6,367 nucleotides of DNA from an uncultured Mailhella sp. (lineage in GTDB: Bacteria > Desulfobacterota > Desulfovibrionia > Desulfovibrionales > Desulfovibrionaceae), in NCBI GenBank assembly GCA_905192935.1, contig CAJJMX010000102.1, positions 1 to 6,367 on the forward strand, read 5' to 3'. A program made the translations under genes and the position numbers. Positions 5,857 through 6,367 of this stretch are shown here, piece after piece (positions within the stretch are counted from its first letter, which is position 1; each line of letters opens with the position of its first letter). Below the pieces are notes generated by a model. That model was given only the letters and a program-made list of their open reading frames with translations, did not search any database and was not told where the DNA came from.

Positions 5857-5939
5857 GGAGCGCCGGTCGGAGCGGGGGGAGGACCTCGACTTTTGCAGGA
5901 GAGGAAAAGGATAACTTCGGAGCGCCGGACAGAGCGGGG
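5857..5939. repeat. Direct repeat with 62-bp spacing
   Basis: About 21 bp starting at 5857 recur at 5919 with two mismatches; both begin GGAGCGCCGG and end GAGCGGGG. The spacing is close to the 61-bp spacing of the motif nested in the repeats at 111-719, although the motif sequences differ. Confidence 0.7.
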
Positions 5940-6070
5940 AGGGGCGGTCCCGGAGCCGGTCAGGCCTGCCTGCGCCTTGCGGCGAAGCGTTCCGCAGGGC
6001 GCTCAAAGGACGCGCCACGTGGCCGGAACGCCTCGGAAGGATGCGGAAAAACGGCGGGAACCGGGAGAGA

Positions 6071-6180
6071 CCAAAAATTATTTTTTATTCTATTTTACTG
6101 ATATAAAAGATTATTTTTATCTTTACGCAAAAAAGATGCAAAAAAAATCGTTTTTGCCCCTTTTCAACTTCAAAACCGGG
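6071..6180 (+). promoter_or_regulatory. AT-rich island, likely groES promoter region
   Basis: Base composition switches abruptly from GC-rich to A/T-tract-rich here. A -10-like TATAAA lies at 6102-6107, but without a recognisable -35 at the right distance, so the exact start is not assigned. Further downstream, CTTCAAA (about 6169) resembles a heat-shock sigma-32 -35 element with one mismatch, but no CCCCAT-type -10 follows. On the minus strand similar A/T tracts could serve the distant CMD-family gene. Confidence 0.35.
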
Positions 6181-6198
6181 CTTATTTATGGTTCGTCG

Positions 6199-6218
6199 CC
6201 GGGAGCGGAAGTTCCCGG
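6199..6218 (+). promoter_or_regulatory. groES leader hairpin 1
   Basis: CCGGGA (6199-6204) pairs perfectly with TCCCGG (6213-6218) around an 8-base loop. The loop bases 6207-6211 can instead pair with 6227-6231. That alternative would compete with the terminator-like hairpin just downstream. Confidence 0.5.
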
Positions 6219-6222
6219 AGTC

Positions 6223-6246
6223 AGCGCTTCCCGCGCTTTTTATTTT
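6223..6246 (+). terminator. Terminator-like hairpin in the groES leader, possible attenuator
   Basis: AGCGC (6223-6227) and GCGCT (6233-6237) form a 5-bp stem with a TTCCC loop, directly followed by TTTTATTTT (6238-6246). No plus-strand gene precedes it, so it either ends a short upstream transcript or acts as an attenuator before groES. The stem is short, so efficiency may be modest. Confidence 0.45.
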
Positions 6247-6255
6247 GTTCTTTGT

Positions 6256-6269
6256 CCGGCATCTGCCGG
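6256..6269 (+). promoter_or_regulatory. groES leader hairpin 3
   Basis: CCGGC (6256-6260) pairs with GCCGG (6265-6269) across an ATCT tetraloop. No T-run follows, so it looks like an mRNA leader structure. It could be a stabiliser or temperature-sensitive element, which is inference only. Confidence 0.4.
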
Positions 6270-6307
6270 GAAGTGCGGAAGCTCTTCCTTTTTACAACAA
6301 TCTTTTT

Positions 6308-6314
6308 GGGAGGA
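6308..6314 (+). promoter_or_regulatory. groES ribosome binding site
   Basis: GGGAGGA lies 8 bp before the groES ATG at 6323. An out-of-frame ATG at 6316 lies only 1 bp from the site and should not be used efficiently. Confidence 0.85.
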
Positions 6315-6322
6315 TATGGATA

Positions 6323-6367
6323 ATGAAACCCCTGAATGACCGTGTGCTCGTGAAACGCCTTGAATCC
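6323..6367 (+). CDS. groES: Co-chaperonin GroES, N-terminal fragment cut by window end
   Basis: Only the first 15 residues are present (MKPLNDRVLVKRLES); the gene runs off the right edge. The sequence matches the conserved GroES/Hsp10 start KPLxDRVLVKR. GroES caps the GroEL chamber and assists ATP-dependent protein folding in the cytoplasm, and groEL normally follows. The ATG at 6323 has a good ribosome site. The upstream leader is unusually structured, and no CIRCE element (TTAGCACTC with its inverted partner) was found by eye. HrcA control is therefore not supported in this window, and the mode of heat-shock control is unresolved. Confidence 0.93.
   Translation, partial: MKPLNDRVLVKRLES

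Larger units (their letters stand above)
5596..6322. other. 727-bp divergent intergenic region between the CMD-family gene and groES
   Basis: No credible gene lies here. Positions 5596 to about 6070 are GC-rich, with a 9-bp inverted repeat (5664-5691), a 16-bp tandem repeat (5821-5852) and a 62-bp-spaced repeat (5857 and 5919). Positions of about 6071-6180 are strikingly AT-rich and probably hold promoter sequences. Positions 6199-6293 form the hairpin-rich groES leader. Open frames crossing the GC-rich part are compositional. No convincing promoter for the CMD-family gene was found on the minus strand. Confidence 0.6.

Noticed and set aside
5596..6018. N-terminal extension of the CMD protein from a GTG at 6018
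   Set aside because: The extension is low-complexity Arg/Pro/Ser sequence, and a strong ribosome site supports the ATG at 5593-5595.
6181..6322. CIRCE element or sigma-32 promoter for groES
   Set aside because: No TTAGCACTC/GAGTGCTAA-like inverted repeat and no CTTGAA plus CCCCAT pair at proper spacing could be found. The partial CTTCAAA match alone is insufficient.
5661..6339. Plus-strand frames in the intergenic region before groES
   Set aside because: They are compositional frames; one ends overlapping the groES start through an out-of-frame ATG placed too close to the ribosome site.

Overview
The window is GC-rich bacterial chromosome. Five complete genes are read leftwards on the minus strand, and the first 15 codons of groES are read rightwards at the right edge. 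The GroES N-terminus (MKPLNDRVLVKRLES) and the general style of the genes fit a sulfate-reducing Desulfovibrionaceae-type deltaproteobacterium (Desulfovibrionales). That assignment rests on recall of family sequences, not on a search.

Layout, left to right. Positions 1-805 hold no credible gene: very GC-rich sequence with a long, imperfect duplication (111-370 and 457-719, offset about 348 bp) and shorter repeats nested inside it. A textbook intrinsic terminator (806-834) closes the phosphoglucomutase gene pgm (858-2510, minus). A 216-bp gap with a 12-bp perfect palindrome separates pgm from a tightly overlapping three-gene minus-strand unit. In transcription order this unit is a two-CBS-domain protein (4309-4761), a multi-pass membrane protein of unknown family (3518-4312, ATGA overlap) and a YgjP/DUF45-type zinc metallopeptidase (2727-3530, 13-bp overlap). 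It has a near-consensus sigma-70 promoter at 4820-4848. Upstream of it lies a two-domain carboxymuconolactone decarboxylase family gene (4864-5595, minus). A 727-bp gene-free stretch follows, GC-rich with small repeats at first and then an AT-rich island at about 6071-6180, before a structured leader and groES (6323 onward).

How they work together. Pgm interconverts glucose-1-phosphate and glucose-6-phosphate for glycogen and envelope sugar synthesis and looks like an independent unit. The CBS, membrane and YgjP genes overlap and are probably translated together. A nucleotide-sensing, membrane-linked proteolytic or regulatory function is possible but is inference only. The CMD-family gene and groES are divergent across the 727-bp gap, which must hold both sets of control signals. 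The items most worth a second look are the duplicated GC-rich block after pgm and the groES leader, whose hairpins resemble an attenuator. No convincing new defence system, CRISPR array, tRNA, rRNA or insertion sequence was seen.
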